Assembly (NCBI RefSeq): GCF_019665765.1
Contig: NZ_CP081150.1
Coordinates: 3,472,001 to 3,536,000, forward strand
From: Deefgea tanakiae
GTDB lineage: Bacteria > Pseudomonadota > Gammaproteobacteria > Burkholderiales > Chitinibacteraceae
Direction of reading: 5' to 3'
DNA length: 64,000 nt
The notes under the pieces were generated by a model that did no database searches, was not told where the DNA came from, and was given only the letters and a program-made list of their open reading frames with translations. This document shows, piece after piece, positions 63,695 through 64,000 of the stretch. The first letter of the stretch is position 1, and every line of letters begins with the position of its first letter. Both the position numbers and the translations under genes were made by a program.

Positions 63695-63862
63695 ATGAAC
63701 GCAAAAATCAAACGCCTCAGCAAGCGCCAACAAAAACGTTACTTATTGCGTGAAGCAGAAAAAATCTTGTGTGAGTTGCTCTTGAGCCCAACCGCGCCGA
63801 CGAATGTGCAAATCGAAGCTGCGGTCACTGAGCGCTATAACGAGATTTTCAAAAAAGCGTAA
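63695..63862 (+). CDS. Small basic helical protein
   Basis: 55 residues starting MNAKIKRLSKRQQKRYLLREAEKILCELLL, positively charged and probably all helical. AAAGGA lies at 63681-63686, and a good terminator follows. I do not recognise it; it could be a small regulatory or nucleic-acid-binding protein. Confidence 0.6.
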   Translation: MNAKIKRLSKRQQKRYLLREAEKILCELLLSPTAPTNVQIEAAVTERYNEIFKKA

Positions 63863-63890
63863 TTGGCTTTGGCTGTGAAATTTGCCGGTG

Positions 63891-63926
63891 AAAAAAACCT
63901 GCGACCATTCTGGCGCAGGTTTTTTT
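63891..63926. terminator. Bidirectional terminator at the right end
   Basis: AAAAAAACCTGCG pairs with CGCAGGTTTTTTT, giving T runs on both strands. This fits convergent genes on both sides. Confidence 0.88.
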
Positions 63927-63951
63927 ACGTTAGCCCAATGCATTGTGGATA

Positions 63952-64000
63952 TTACCTTGGCAAATGCAGCGTAGGGGCGTAAGTTGAAGGCTGACCATCG
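63952..64000 (-). CDS. C-terminal end of a minus-strand gene outside the window
   Basis: From the window edge the minus strand reads DGQPSTYAPTLHLPR and then TAA at 63952-63954. The bidirectional terminator follows 26 bases later, as expected for a gene end. Only 15 residues are visible, so the product cannot be named. Confidence 0.35.
   Translation of the reverse strand, partial: DGQPSTYAPTLHLPR

Noticed and set aside
63743-63943. 66-codon minus-strand frame at the right end
   Set aside because: It reads through the bidirectional terminator and opposite the 55-residue gene with a good ribosome binding site.

Overview
The window looks like chromosomal DNA of a betaproteobacterium, probably of the order Neisseriales (Chitinibacter/Deefgea/Chromobacterium-like). 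The reasons are gene content and order: dciA-M23-secA, ftsE-ftsX-rpoH, a complete dcw cluster with murC next to ddlB, metX-metW, and an S-adenosylhomocysteine riboswitch before ahcY. A secreted subtilisin with two chitin-binding modules fits a chitin-degrading life style. The taxonomic placement is inference from the sequence alone.

Layout. 1-1840: the 3' part of an AT-rich PIN-domain gene (cut by the window edge), then about 1 kb of GC-rich, hairpin-rich repeat DNA without a credible gene. 1849-9810: a FimV-like envelope protein; a MocR-type regulator divergent from a rhodanese/PaiB/GNAT operon; the chitin-binding subtilisin followed by a small lipoprotein that resembles the protease's own propeptide. 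9815-18481: EamA transporter, uppP, a membrane-anchored hydrolase, dciA, M23 peptidase, secA and a small secreted protein. 18590-23735: two lipid A-type acyltransferases, then metK, a small unknown gene, and the SAH riboswitch with ahcY. 23849-31897: TPR protein, ferredoxin, rsmD, ftsY, GNAT, ftsE, ftsX, a MetF-like protein, and rpoH behind a perfect CIRCE operator. 32284-49299: MraZ operator and mraZ-rsmH-ftsL-ftsI-murE-murF-mraY-murD-ftsW-murG-murC-ddlB-ftsQ-ftsA-ftsZ, followed by lpxC, a small membrane gene and rsmE. 51443-57673: msbA and five genes for LPS core or O-antigen assembly. 57666-60533: metX-metW and an oxidoreductase. 60587-64000: accessory stretch with a repeat copy, a DUF2185 protein, unknown small genes, an M14 peptidase, a DUF1801 protein and, at the edge, the tail of a minus-strand gene.

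How the parts work together. Most of the window serves envelope growth and division: lipid II synthesis (mur genes, mraY, uppP), septation (fts genes), lipid A (lpxC, acyltransferases, msbA), LPS glycan (glycosyltransferases, ligase) and protein export or insertion (secA, ftsY). A second theme is the methionine/SAM cycle (metX, metW, metK, ahcY with its riboswitch, and a MetF-like protein).

The most notable unexplained signal is a family of eight intergenic elements, each exactly 47 bp long. They share GTATTG-type left ends and CAATAC-type right ends in inverted orientation, and their interiors differ but are often self-complementary. They lie at 1214, 7084, 10848, 23800, 27236, 45833, 59503 and 62881. 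One of them carries the -10 box of a probable ftsQ promoter. Also of interest are a hairpin repeat whose two copies show compensatory stem changes, the protease/propeptide-like lipoprotein pair, the CIRCE site on rpoH, and a 17-codon leader ORF overlapping the start of ftsQ.
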